Source of the DNA: Antilocapra americana
Lineage: Eukaryota > Chordata > Mammalia > Artiodactyla > Antilocapridae
Length of the DNA: 64,000 nt
Direction: 5' to 3'
NCBI GenBank assembly: GCA_007570785.1
Contig: ML662449.1
Span: 17,361,601 to 17,425,600, forward strand
Shown here: one piece after another, positions 35,758-47,104 of the stretch
How the letters are laid out: each line of letters starts with the position of its first letter
Numbering within the stretch: the stretch's first letter is position 1
Made by a program: the position numbers and the translations under genes
The notes under the pieces: model-generated
Databases searched by the model: none
What the model was told of the DNA's origin: nothing
Seen by the model: the letters and a program-made list of their open reading frames with translations, nothing else

Positions 35758-36313
35758 GATCTTGTTTTTGAGTCCATTCAGCCACTCTGTGTCTTTTGTT
35801 TGGGGCATTTAGAACATTTATATTTAAAGTAATCATTGATATATGTGTACTTATGCTAGCTGTTTTTTGGATTCTTTTTTGTTTCTTTTTCTTTTTGTCT
35901 CTTCTTATTTGATGTCTATCCTTATGATCATGTTTGAATTCCTTCTTTATTTTGTGGGAATATTTACTATTTTTCTTTTATTTATAGTTATCATGAGGTT
36001 TACATATAGTCTTCTACCTCTACAGGGTTATTTTTAATTGGTGGTCTCTTAATTTCAAACATATTTTAATGTACCTACATTTTTACCTTCTTCCTCTCAG
36101 TTACTGACTCTGACACCATGTTTTACATCTATTTATTTTGTCTATCCCTCAACTGCTTATTGTGAATAAAGATGATTTTACTACCTTTGCCTTTTAATGT
36201 TCTCCTAACTTTGTAAATAGGTGATTTACTATTTTTACTGTATGTTTGCCTTTATTGATGAGATTTTCTTTGTGTATTTTCATGTGTTTAGTTGTGGCCT
36301 TTTATTTTATTGT

Positions 36314-36520
36314 GGACTTCCCTTGTGGCTCAGAAGGTAAAAAACCTACCTCAATACAGGAGACCTTGGGTCTATTTCTGAGTCAAGAAAATCCCCTGGA
36401 GAAGAGAATAGCTACCCACTCCAGTATTCTTGCCTAGAGGACTCCATGGACAGAGAAGACTGGCAGGCCACAGTCCATAGGTTGCAAAAGATTTGGACAT
36501 GACTTAGCCTCTAAACCACA
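36314..36520 (+). mobile_element. Bov-tA SINE
   Basis: GGACTTCCCTTGTGGCTC to TTTGGACATGACTTAGCC, moderately diverged. It lies at or near the 5' limit of the antisense L1. Confidence 0.9.
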
Positions 36521-37976
36521 AAAACATGGCACTAAAGTCACCCAGTTTCTTCCTCTACTTCTATTATTTTCTTCTCCATTAATCTTTACTTTCTGTTTTC
36601 TGATATTTTTATATGGTAGATAAAGATTATGAAGGAAACATTTCCACATGGATGATTTTTTTCATGGAACATGAGCATTTTCATTAAAATCACCCATCTC
36701 CAAGTGTTCTTACAGACATCTTTTATATACGCATTTAATTTTTTTTAAATATTCAAAAGATCCCAAAATTTTATTATAGTTTGTACCTAATATTGATAAA
36801 TTGAATTACTTTGTTCTTTTTCTGTTATGAATTCTATTTTTATCATTGTTCAAATTTTCAAAAAAATGAATAAATTTTGTTAAATTCAAGTAAGAAATTA
36901 TAAGTTTCATTTTCTTTCTATGTAATTTAAGGAAAATAGTGCTTTTATTTTCTCTTACATAAGGCTTTTTGTTATTTTTTTATGTAAATTCTTATTTCTT
37001 AGGACTTGGGCTTTTATAGCATGACTTTCTTATTCTTGTTTTCTTTATTTTTATTAGTCTCTTGCTTAACTGGAGTAATTCTAAGACTTGTTTTTCAAAG
37101 AATATAAGACAGCTATTTATACTTTGAGACTTGAATATCTGAAAATTCCATTTAGTTGTCTTTACACGTAAATGATAACTTGGCAAGATGTGGAATTCTG
37201 AAGTCATAATTTTTTTTCAAAATTTTCTGATGGTTCATTACCTTACAGTCCCTAATGTTTTAAAAGAGAAATATGATCCACTTTCTTTTTTCAAGACTCA
37301 TATCTTATAAAACTCTTGGGATTAAAATGGATGAGACTGGGGTAAAGATCAAGTCACTGGTCAAGATTTTTTCCATTTACTTTGCTTAAAGTTATACTTC
37401 TTCTCAAGAAGATTAATCACATTTAAAGCCATGAGAGACCTTCTACAATCTGTTTATGTCAACAATAAACAGTTTCGGAAAGTTGCCACCGTTTGGATAA
37501 CATTCTCAACTGGCTTCTGTCACAAATAGATTTTTCCCTTTATCTTCACATTTCTTAAGTGGGAACTAACTACTGAGGTGGCAGCCAGATATGTATTATT
37601 AAGCCTTTACTTTCTAGGAAGTTTCAATAATATTTTCTACTTTAAATTCAGTAATAAATACTTATTTCTTATTATTAAATATGCATTATTGTTTCTTAAA
37701 GAAACATTTAACAAAAGACAAGGGAGGGCCTGCAATTTTAAACCTAATTAAGTATAGGTGATGTGATACTGCAGTGTACTAATAAACATAATCATTATGA
37801 ACAATCTTCTATTGGTGAGTAATAGTTTTTATAGACAGTGATAGGGTCTGTATTATTTTCTTCATAGATTGCTTTTAAAAAAATTACCTGTGCTTTTAAT
37901 AGGAGAATTCCTGATGCTATTTCCTCTGACAAGAACCACTAACTGGGAGATCATGTTGACTTACAACAAATAGACT
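36521..37976. other. AT-rich, nothing recognised
   Basis: Short frames only. Part may be flank of the ERV that starts near 37980. Confidence 0.5.
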
Positions 37977-37979
37977 GCT

Positions 37980-38350
37980 GATTATTTTTCCAGTAAAAAT
38001 ACGTCTATTGGTATCAGCAGCAGATTGCAATTTGGTGTCTGCAAGGATGGCTAGCTATGTATAAGTCTCAGTACAGCAAGGACAGAACTCTTTTAAAGAG
38101 GAGTAGAGGATATTGGAAGGACTATAGTAAGCAAAGAGTCCATTAGAGGAATTGAGAGCTCAGTGTATAGTGCATTTTGTTTGTCTGAGTTGTTGCTGTC
38201 ATGGATTGAGTCTGCCAAGAAAGAAGAGAAAGTCCTTTCCTTTTGGGCTTTGCTATTGTCATATGGCCCGAGAGTTCTCCTTTCTGGCCTCCTGACTATT
38301 TTAATGACTTCTATTTATTAATCTTTGTATTCTCCATCTTTGATCAAGAT
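37980..38350 (-). repeat. ERV LTR, 3' copy (antisense)
   Basis: Pairs with the split copy at 42424-42608 and 47105-47250. Shared words in order are CCAGTAAAAAT, ACAGCAAGGA, ACTCTTTTAAAGAGGAG, ATAGTGC, GAGTTGTTG, CTTTTGGG and TTTATTAAT. The minus-strand AATAAA signal is conserved in both (38319-38314 here). The exact TG/CA ends could not be fixed. Confidence 0.6.
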
Positions 38351-38499
38351 CTTTCTCTGAAAGTCCCTCTGATCAAGAGACAGGTTTTCTGGTTTCAGCA
38401 GCTTATTTTACCCTCAAAGCCAGGAAGAACCTTTTTGGATGTAGTATCCCATGTCAGAGGGAAAGCACACTGATCAGAAAACTATTGAGATCATATTTG

Positions 38500-38910
38500 A
38501 ATAACAAAGAGGAGTAGGAATAAGAACTCACAGGCACTTTCTATCTAAAGTCCTTATGTTTTAAATTATAGACATTGGAGATCACTTAAAGCTTTGTTAT
38601 CATCAAAGGTTTGGCAGGCAAACTTCCAATGTACCTGGTTCAGATGTCTTAGGAAAGCTGTCTCATCATGTCAGCCACTTCAGTTCTGGGAAGTCTTTAC
38701 TTTAGATCACCAGCTGATGTGCAGGTAGTCAATATTGGGTATGGGTATTTAGGAGTGTCCTATGAATCCAGAAAGAGTCCATTTGCTGGAAAGCGATGGT
38801 ACAAATGTTGGCTAGCAGTACCAGACAGGGGCCTTTTCAGTAAGGTTGAAGGGAGTCCTTTTGTATGTGTTTTTTCGAATATATGAAATCTTCATGGTGC
38901 AAGATGTAAG
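38500..38910 (-). other. ERV internal remnant, not clearly assigned
   Basis: Lies where the end of pol (integrase C terminus) or start of env would be. No readable frame is left. Confidence 0.35.
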
Positions 38911-39722
38911 GAGGTTGTTGCTCAGTTATTAAGTCGCGTCTGACTCTGCAGCCCCATGGATTGCAGCATGATGGTTTCTCTGTCCTCCGCTAACTACCGA
39001 AGTTTGCTCAGATTAATGACCATTGAGTCAGTGATGCTATCTAACCATCCCATCCTCTTTTGCCCCTTTTTCCTTTTCCTGTCAATCTTTCCCAGAATCA
39101 GAGTCTTTTCCAATGAGACATCTCTTTGCATCAGGTGAACAAAGTGTTGGATCTTCAGCTTCAGCAACAGTCTTCCCAATGAATGTTCAGGGTTGATTTC
39201 CTTTAGGATTGATGGATTTGAGTCCTTGCAGTCAAAGGGACTCTTAAGAGTCTTCTCCTACATCACAATTTGAAAGCATCAATTGTTTGGTATTCAAACT
39301 TCTTAATGGTCCAACTCTTCTTTATAGTCCATTCATACATAACTACTGGAAAAACAGTAGCTTTACTTCATGGACCTTTGTCAGCAAAGTGATGTCTCTG
39401 CTCTTTAATATGCTGTCTAAGTTTGTTATAGATTTTCTTCCAAGGAGCAAGTGTCTTTTAATTTTATGGCTACAGTCACTGTCTGCAGTGATTTTAGAGA
39501 CCAAAAAAATAAAATCTGTCAGTGCTTCCATTTTTTCCCCTTCTATTTGCCATGAATTGATCAGACAAGTTGCGGTGATCTTATTTTTTTTTAATGCTGA
39601 GTTTCAAGTCAGCTTTTTCACTTTCCTCTTTCACCCTCATCAGTAGGCTCTTTAGTTCCTCTCCATTTTCTGCCACTAGAGTGACACCATTTGCATATCT
39701 GAAGTTGTTGATATTTCTCTTT
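38911..39722 (-). mobile_element. BovB fragment, antisense, inserted in ERV pol
   Basis: The plus strand starts GTTGTTGCTCAGTTATTAAG, the reverse of the BovB 3' end. It runs up through the reverse of the RT C-terminal region, including the antisense YADD-coding area near 39690, to about 39722. It is 5'-truncated and carries many stops. It separates integrase pieces of the ERV. Confidence 0.88.
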
Positions 39723-41840
39723 AGCCATAGAAGAAACAGTAGCCTGTGCAAAAGAAAATTTCTGTGTGTGAAACATACAGACCATGACAAAAACATAAAT
39801 ATCCTTTGATTTTTATATTCAAAAACATATTTATATAGACAAGGGATGCTGTATGAAATCTACTTGCCAGAACTTAAATGGTCGATTAGGCCATTAAAAT
39901 GTCCAGTAAATATAGTAACAAACTTCCTTGATTTGTATGTTTAACAAGTGGGACAAGTAAGGTAGGCACTTTTTGCAACCTTGTTAACATTTTCCCACCA
40001 ATATTGATTCATGAGTGCCTTCATTTTGTCAATAGACAAATAGTTCAATGCATGTACAGTGGGGAGGAATGGGCATTTTAAAAATCTGTGGCAGGACTGA
40101 GTTGTTGTCTGCTCCAAATTTGGTAAATGGGGATCCCACAATCATTTGCTCAATAGCTTTAAACAAAAAGGCAGTGGCAGTAAATGCTCTAACAAGGCCG
40201 GTATCTCCATGCCATAGAGTCCAGTTGCTATAGTACCTTTTTGGCTATAACACCCTGTATAGGTAATTGGTGACTTCTGTTTTTTTGAGTGAATATCCTG
40301 AGGACAAGCACTTCTTATATACAGAAAGGCAAAAGGACATCTGATAATTTGGATACTCAAGGGCAGGTGGGTTCATTAAATTCACTAAGTTGTTATAGGC
40401 TGTGTCATCCAGTTATCCTCATAAACATTGGGTTGGTATTGTTATTATTCAGTGAAAAATGCAGAAATTTAGCTACAAGAGAAATTTGGAATCTATTTCT
40501 TGCAATAACCAACTCGCTTGAGAAAAACTAAGAGTTGGTGTTTAGTTTGGGGTTTGGAGAAACTTAGGACATCATGAAGTATATCTGAATCTAGGTGAAG
40601 CCCTTGTTTTGATATCAGATTCCCTAAACATTGAACTTGGGTTTGGGAAAACAGCAGTTTTGGAGACAATCTTATCCACTGAAGACCAAAAGCTTTAGCA
40701 AGTGGATGCTGGCTTCAGGTTAGGAGACTTGAGCTGAGCAAAGAAGCAAATCATCTACTTACTGCAACACAGAACTTATATGACACTTTTTAACACCAAA
40801 GTCAGCCTTCAAGATTTATAGGAAATAAGAACTCTAAGTAAAATCTTGAGTTATTATTGTCCCAGTGAATTGTTTTTCTTCCCAAGTGAAGGCAAAAAAA
40901 AAAAAAAAGCATCTGCTAGCTTCATGAACTGGAATATCGAAGAATGCACTGTATCAAACTATCGCAGTAAAGAATTTGCTTCCGATAGAAGAGGACGCTA
41001 TAAGGCATTGAGAGATAACGATGTTGTTTATTGTTGTTATTACAATGTTGTTTATTTCTAAGAGGTCCTGAACAAACTCTACCTTCAGTCCTTAGGTTTT
41101 CTCACTGGTATAATAGGAATATTTTACCAGACATTGTTCAAATTAAAGTATTCCAGATAGTAAGTCCTTGAGCCTTATCATCTCTTACAGGCTTTAAATC
41201 TTGAAGTTTTTCCTCACTTATGGGATAGTGATTAGCTCTGAGAAGAGATTTTGAGAGATCTATTTGAATACTGATGAGAAATACACTGTGAATTTTGTCA
41301 ATATCAGTTGGAGATTTTGCCCATAAGAAGGATGGTGGCTGAATCAACAGAGCCAAATAATCAGTGTTTCCAGAATCAGCTCTACTATACTCAGGGACAG
41401 AGCAAATAAAAGCTGTCAAGAGGTCATTTGATTCACCTGGTTGGTTGTTTTGATCGCTGCAGTTGACCCTTGAACAACATAGTGGCTGAGGGCTGTGAAT
41501 TTCTGAACTGCTAAAAATTTGAGAAAAACTTCACAATCAGAGCCAACCAACTACAGAAGTACTACTATAGTACTATTTAGGAAAACTTCAGCATATAAGT
41601 GGACCCAGGCAGTACAGACCAGTGTTGTTCAAGGGTCAACTGCATTACAAAATTTTAGAGTTATGTCCCCCTTTCAATAGTAAGAAATTCCAGTATGATG
41701 CTTTCCTAAGAAGTCTTTGCCTAATAAATGGACAGTGGCTGAGCAGCAAAAGACAAAAGGATTCACATGTCTCATCGGGTTTAATAAAAGGAACTAGGTT
41801 CAGAGACAGAAATCTTTTGAGGTTCATTAAAGATCTCACT
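39723..41840 (-). pseudogene. ERV pol remains (reverse transcriptase and integrase)
   Basis: The minus frame 40141-39941 holds a His/Cys pattern ending YLTCPTC, with an NQYWW segment, as in the zinc-binding N-terminal domain of class I retroviral integrases. The minus frame 41419-41138 carries a YPISEEKLQDLKPV stretch and a WNT motif like the entry to the reverse transcriptase fingers. Frames at 40360-40142 and 41839-41645 lie where RNase H/integrase and protease-RT sequence should be, but are too worn to assign. Multiple stops and shifts and a transposon at 41460-41642 break the gene. Confidence 0.65.
41460..41642. mobile_element. Tigger-type non-autonomous DNA transposon (MER2-like)
   Basis: Perfect 20-base terminal inverted repeats, CAGTTGACCCTTGAACAACA at 41460-41479 and its reverse complement at 41623-41642. 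The interior keeps TATAAGTGGACCC-like text. Flanking dinucleotides are TG and CA, where an intact element would have TA on both sides, so each could be a single change. At 183 bases it is shorter than the usual MER2 and probably internally deleted. Confidence 0.85.
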
Positions 41841-41940
41841 ATTTGAACTTTCAGTACTCTGAGGCAAGGGCTGCTTTATGTTAGTGGGGTTGAGCTCTTA
41901 GTATGGCTCCAGTGTCAATTAGGACAGCACAGCTATAATG

Positions 41941-42165
41941 GAACAGCCCAATTCCCAGGGAGTCAGGCCAAAGGCTTAACAGTACAATTCCAATAGAACA
42001 GCCCTTGTTCTGAAAGCTACCAAGCTAAAGCCTGCACTGGCACCATGTCAGTGAAAAAGCCCCTATTCCAAAAGAAATTGGCCCCAAAACTAGCAGAGTT
42101 CCAACTGAAACAGCCTGATTTCAAAATACTATCAGGCTGAAGTGCCAAGCAACTACCTACAGACA
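41941..42165 (-). repeat. Degenerate minisatellite of about 55-bp units in the ERV leader
   Basis: Four units begin with GAACAGCCC-like words at about 41941, 41996, 42053 and 42107. Unit lengths are 54-58 bases. Each has an ATTCCA- or TTCTGA-like word next and a second AGGCC/AAGCC-type word about 28 bases in. The units are diverged. Confidence 0.6.
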
Positions 42166-42423
42166 GAAAAAAAAAAAAACATGGAGACTTAAAATGCATC
42201 CCAAACAAAACCTGGGAAAATGTCAAAACATAAAGAAGGCAGAAGCTCAGATCCAAAAGAAAGACTTAGCTTCAAACCCCAGGGTTGATGGAAAAGCAGT
42301 GCTCAATAATAGACTAAATGTTGATGTCTGTACTCACCAGACTCAGAGTCACTGGACGTCTTCTCTGGAGCCCCATGCATGCCATGAAACTTACCCAAAA
42401 TAAATATATTTCCAGTTATTTCT

Positions 42424-42608
42424 CCAGTAAAAATGGGCTTTTCAGTATCAGCAAAGAATTTCATGGTTTCAATTGCAATTGCAACCATGGCGAGCCATAT
42501 GTAAGTCCCAGCACAGCAAGGAGAAAATAACTCTTTTAAAGAGGAGAAAAGGAAATTAGGAGGGCTGAAGTAAATGGAGCTCATTGAAGGAGTTGAGATT
42601 CAAAACAG
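42424..42608 (-). repeat. ERV LTR, 5' copy, inner part
   Basis: Homologous to 37983-38200. It is broken off at the sequence ATAGTGCC by an L1 insertion and resumes at about 47105. Confidence 0.65.
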
Positions 42609-43623
42609 CATAGTGCCTTTTTAAATTTTTAATTTCAGAAAAATTTTAAATTGGAACACAATTGCCACTATGTTGTGTTGATTTCTGCCATACCCCAAAG
42701 TGAATCAGCTATAAGTGTACATATGCCTCCTCCATCGTGAGCCTCCTTCTTTTCCTGCCATCCCACCCCTTTAGGTCTTCACAGAGCATGAAGCTGGACT
42801 CCCTGTGTTATGCCACAGTTTACTTCTAGTTATCTATTTTACGCATAGTAGTGTATATATATCAATGTTAGTCTCTCAATTCATCCCACCCCCTCCTTCC
42901 CACACAGTGTCCTCAAGAACATTTTCTATGTCTGGATTTCCATTCCTGTCCTACAAATAGGTTCATCAGTACCTTTCTTCTAGATTACATATGTATGTGT
43001 TAATATATGATATTTCTTTTTCTCTTTCTGACTTACTTCACCCTACTCTAGGTTCATCCACCTCACTACAATGCTCATTTTTATGGCTAAGTAATATTCA
43101 ATTGTGGCTTCCCTGGTGGCTCAGTGGAAAAATATCCACCTACAATGCAGAGACACAGGAGATTCAGTCCCTGGGTCAGAATGATCTCATGGAGGAGAGC
43201 ATGGCAACCCAATCCAGTATTCTTGTCTAAAGAAATCCATTGACTGAAAAGCCTAGAGGGCTGCAGTCAATAGGGTTACAAAGTGTTAGATATGACTTAA
43301 GCATATGAGCAGGCATGCATGTAATATCCCTTTCCATTCTGTTGTATATATTTACCATAACTTCTATTGCGAATAGTGCTGCAGTGAACATAGGGATACC
43401 TGTGTCTTTTTGAATCATATATTTTTTTCAGGGTATATGCCCAGTGGTGAGATTGCTGAGGCTTATGGCAGTTTTATTCCTGGTTTTTAAGGAATCGTCA
43501 TACTGATCTCCTAGTGGCTGTATCTATTTACATTGCCATCGATAATACAAGAGGATTTATTTTTCTCCATGTTCTCCCCACCCTTTATTGTTGGTGGATT
43601 TCTTGATGATGGCCATTCTGATT
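42609..43623 (-). mobile_element. Ruminant L1 3' end, antisense, left part
   Basis: Antisense L1 3' UTR and ORF2 end (GCTAAGTAATATTCAATTG, AGTGCTGCAGTGAACATAGG). It inserts into the ERV LTR and is itself split by a Bov-tA and by a BovB. It resumes at 47064-47104 with the text that should follow in L1 (TCTGATTGGTGTAAGATGATG). Confidence 0.85.
43103..43312 (+). mobile_element. Bov-tA SINE inside the L1
   Basis: GTGGCTTCCCTGGTGGCTC to the GATATGACTTAAGC end. GTAATATTC before it and GTAATATCC after it look like a short target duplication. Confidence 0.88.
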
Positions 43624-45189
43624 AGATCACCAGCCTGTTGTTCTATGTTCAGTAATAACTGTTGCTTCCTGATCTGCATACAGGTTTCTCAAGAGGCAAG
43701 TCAGGTGGTCTGGTATTCCCATCTCCTTCAGAATTTTCCACAGTTTATTGTGATCCACACAGTCAAAGGCTTTGGCATAGTCAATAAAGCAGAAATAGAT
43801 GTTTTTCTGGAACTCTCTTGCTTTTCTGATGATCCAGCAGATGTTGGCAATTTGATCTCTGGTTCCTCTGCCTTTTCTAAAACCAGCTTGAACATCTGGA
43901 AGTTCACGGTTCATGTATTGCTGAAGCCTAGCTTGGAGAATTTTGAGCATTACTTTGCTAGTGTGTGAGATGAGTGCAATTGTGTGGTAGTTTGAGCATT
44001 CTTTGGTATTGCCTTTCTTTGAGATTGGAATGAAAACTGATCTTCTCCAGTCCTGTGGCCACTGCTGAGTTTTTCAAATTAGCTGGCATATTGAGTGCAG
44101 CACTTACATAGCATCATATTTTAGGGTTTGGAACAGCTCAACTGGAATTCCATCACATCCACTAGCTTTGTTTGTAGTGATGCTTCCTAAGGCCCATTTG
44201 ACTTTACATTCCAGGATGTCTGGCTCTAGGTGAGTGTGAGGGATCACACCATTGTGATTATCTGGGTTGTGAAGATCTTTTTTGTACAGTTATTTTGTGT
44301 ACTCTTGCCACCTCTTCTTCATATCTTCTGCTTCTGTTAGGTCCATACCATTTCTGTCCTTTATTGAGCCCATTTTGCATGAAATGTTCCCTTGATCTCT
44401 CTAATTTTCTCGAAGAGATCTCTAGTCTTTCCCATTCTATTGTTTTCCTCGATTCTTTGCATGGATCAATGAGGAAGGCTTTCTTGTCTCTCTTTGCTAT
44501 TCTTTGGAACTCTGCATTCACATGGATATATCTTTCCTTTTCTCCTTTGCTTTTCACTTCTCTTCTTTTTCACAGCTATTTGTAAGGCCTCTTCAGACAG
44601 CCATTTTGCTTTATTGCATTTCTTTTTCTTGGGGGTGTTCTTGATTCCTGTCTCCTGTACAATGTCACGAACTTTCGACCATAGTTCATCAGGCACTCTA
44701 TATATTAGATCTAGTCCCTTAAATATATTTCTCACTTCCACTGGATAGTTATAAGGAGTATGTCAAGGCTGTATGTTGTCACCCTATTTATTTAACTTAT
44801 ATGCAGAGTACATCATGAGAAATGCTGGGCTAGAGGAAGCATAAGCTGAAATCAAGATTGCTGGGAGAAATATCAATAACTTCAGGTATGCAGATGACAC
44901 CACCCTTATGGCAGAATGTGAAGAAGAACTAAAGAGCCTCTTCATGAAAGTGAAAGAGGAGAGTGGAAAAAGTTGGCTTAAAGTTCAACATTCATAAAAC
45001 TAAGCTTATGGCATCTGGTCCCATCATTTCATGGTAAATAGATGGGGAAACAGTAGTAACAGGTAGCTGACTTTATTTTTTTGGGCTCCAATATCACTGC
45101 AGATGGTATTTGCAGCCATGAAATTAAAAGACGCTTACTCCTTGGAAGGAAAGTTATGACCAATCTAGATAGCATATTAAAAAACAGAA

Positions 45190-45495
45190 ACAGAGAGACG
45201 CAGATGTATAGAACAGTCTTTTGGACTCTGTGGAAGAGGGCAAGGGTGGGATGACATGGGAGAATGGCATTGAAACATGTAAATTATCATATGTGAAATC
45301 AATCGCCAGCCCAGGACTGATGCTTGATACAGGGTGCTCAGGGCTGGTGCACCAGGATGACCCAGAGGGATGGAATTGGGAGGGAGGTGGGAGGGAAGTT
45401 CTGGAAGAGGAACACATGTATACTCATGGCAGATTCATGTCAATGTATGGCAAAACCAACATGATAACGTAAAGAAAATAAAATCATTTTTTAAA
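45190..45495 (+). mobile_element. L1 3' end inserted in the BovB sense arm
   Basis: Sense L1 3' UTR (CAGATGTATAGAACAGTCTT, GTATGGCAAAACCAACATG) with an AAATAAAATC-type tail. BovB text resumes at AAGCAGCAATATTAC. A-rich direct repeats, AAAAAACAG and AAAAAAGCAG, flank it. Confidence 0.88.
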
Positions 45496-45780
45496 AAAAG
45501 CAGCAATATTACTTTGTCAACAAAGGTCCATCTAATCACGGCTATGGTTCTTCGAGTAGTCATGTATGGATGTGAGAGTTGGACTGTAAAGCAAGCTGAG
45601 AGTCAAAGAATTGATGCTTTTGAACTGTGGTGTTGGAGAAGGCTCTTGAGAGTCCCTTGGACTGCAAGGAGATCCAACCAGTCCTTCCTAAAGGAAAGCA
45701 GTCCTGAGTGTTCATTGGAAGGACTGATGTTAAAGCTGAAACTGCAATACTTTGGCCACCTGATGCAAAGAGCTGATTCA

Positions 45781-46088
45781 TTTTTTTTTAATTCCTTTAA
45801 AAACTTTAAATTGTAAAGTTTGTAATTGCTTTACAATGTTGTGTTAGTTTCTGCTGTACAACAGCTTGAATCAGCTATATGTGTGTGTGTGTGTGTGTAT
45901 ATCCCCTCCCTCTTTTTTTTTTTTTTTTATTAGTTATGGGTTTACATATGCTCCCCCTCCAGAACCCCCCTCCCTCCTCCTTCCCCCCAGGAAATCTCGA
46001 TGCACCAGCCCCGAGCATCAATCCTGGGCTGGCGATTGATTAGACATATGATAATTAACATGTTTCAATGCCATTCTCCCATATCATT
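45781..46088 (-). mobile_element. Two abutting antisense L1 3' ends in the BovB arm
   Basis: Two T-tract-led antisense L1 ends lie head to tail. The first is 45781-45913 and includes a (TG)n tract at 45880-45898. The second is 45914-46088, with ATGGGTTTACATATGCTCCC. BovB continues on both sides, with TCATTT present at both edges. No part of the first L1 follows the second. Confidence 0.8.
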
Positions 46089-46154
46089 TGAAAAGACCCT
46101 GATGCTGGGAAAGACTGAGGGCAGGAAGAGAAGGGGATGATGGAGGATGAGATG

Positions 46155-46926
46155 GTTTTGAGAGGGTAAGGTAACAGGCAGGAAGGCCAGGGGTCTCCAA
46201 ATGGAGGAAATAGGTTGCAAGTGTCAGACATTTTTATCTCTCTTAAGCAGCAGGAGAAAACAAACTACTGATATTTTTCCCTTCTCTATACTAATTTAAA
46301 AGAGGTTTATCTTAAAACACTGTGTTGCCATAAGAACATCTACCGCACTTGAAATTAACTATTCTCAAACCTTGAGTTAACCAATGCATTCTTCTCATGA
46401 AAATGTTTATCTTAAGCTATGTTAATGTACTATGCATTTGCCCCAAACTCTGTCTTTTATTTGGTTCCACCAAATGGCTTGACAAACCAGTATGTTATAT
46501 TCAGACATTGTTCTCCTAATCTTTGTAAATGAAACTATCTGTAGATAAACTGCCCTTCTACAAAATTCAAGTCAATCATTTTATAGCCCAGGATGACTCA
46601 TCTGGTATCTAGATTACCCCAAAATACATCTTATGTATGAGGGGCCTGGTGCCATTCTGAGTTTTGAAACATTCCTTTCTTTCATTAGCAAACTGCTAGT
46701 GACTATATAACATCCAGCCAAAAACTAGCAGGGGGGTACTCTTTCTATCCCCTTCTGATGCCTATATCAGGAGTTTTCTCTATCTTCTTTATATTTTAAT
46801 AAAACTTTGTTAAACAAAATCTCTGAGAGATCAAGTCTCGTCTATGGCCCAGAATTGAATCCTTCTCTTCCAGATGCCAAGATTCCCAGACTCTTCATTG
46901 TGATTTCATCAACAACCTTTCAGTTG
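46155..46926 (+). mobile_element. Solo LTR, ERV1-like, inserted in the BovB arm
   Basis: The LTR spans 46159-46922, starting TGAGAGGGTAAGG and ending ACCTTTCA. The flanks are GTTT (46155-46158) and GTTG (46923-46926), a 4-base duplication with one change that matches the BovB target GGTTGG. TATATAA at 46704-46710 and AATAAA at 46798-46803 give a promoter and poly(A) layout with the spacing of a gammaretrovirus-like LTR. No internal viral genes. Confidence 0.85.
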
Positions 46927-47063
46927 GATGGCATCACCAACTCAATGGGCATGAGTTTGGTTGAACTCCAGGAGTTGGTGATGGACAGGGAGGCCTGGAG
47001 TCCTGCAGTTCATGGGGTCACAAAGAGTCAGACAAGACTGAGTGACTGAACTGACAGAACTGA

Positions 47064-47104
47064 ATTCTGATTGGTGTAAGATGATGCCTCATTGTAATTT
47101 TGAT
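47064..47104 (-). mobile_element. Ruminant L1 3' end, antisense, right remnant
   Basis: Continues the L1 interrupted at 43623. It ends near TTTTGATTTA, where the ERV LTR resumes. Confidence 0.75.

Larger units (their letters stand above)
27445..36310 (-). mobile_element. Long antisense L1 (old mammalian type), host of many insertions
   Basis: From left to right the plus strand gives antisense 3' UTR (27445-27890), ORF2 C-terminal sequence (28660-30000), RT-region sequence (30000-31019 and 33074-33718) and endonuclease-side sequence (34250-36310). The order is correct for a single minus-strand L1 of at least 5 kb after its insertions are removed. These are two Bov-tA copies in microsatellite DNA, a PDRG1 retrocopy, two more Bov-tA copies (one with a 5S insert), a younger L1 end, a CHR SINE and a last Bov-tA. 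All frames are broken. Exact subfamily and left/right limits are not certain. Confidence 0.75.
43615..47072 (+). mobile_element. Twin-primed (5'-inverted) BovB with target duplication
   Basis: ATTCTGATT flanks the insertion at 43615-43623 and 47064-47072. The left arm (43624-44749) is BovB in antisense, covering the endonuclease-RT linker to the RT N half. Its minus frame 43950-43627 contains the polymerase motif FIDYAKAFDCVD. The right arm (44750-47063) is BovB in sense, starting where the left arm stops (GGAGTATGTCAAGG), with a TATGCAGATGAC (YADD) box near 44887, and ending in the CTGAA repeats. Arms that meet at the same consensus point in opposite directions are the mark of twin priming. 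Both arms are non-functional. Three later insertions sit in the right arm. Confidence 0.85.

Noticed and set aside
45370..45816. 148-residue plus-strand frame
   Set aside because: Runs from an L1 tail into BovB text. It is a chimeric chance frame.
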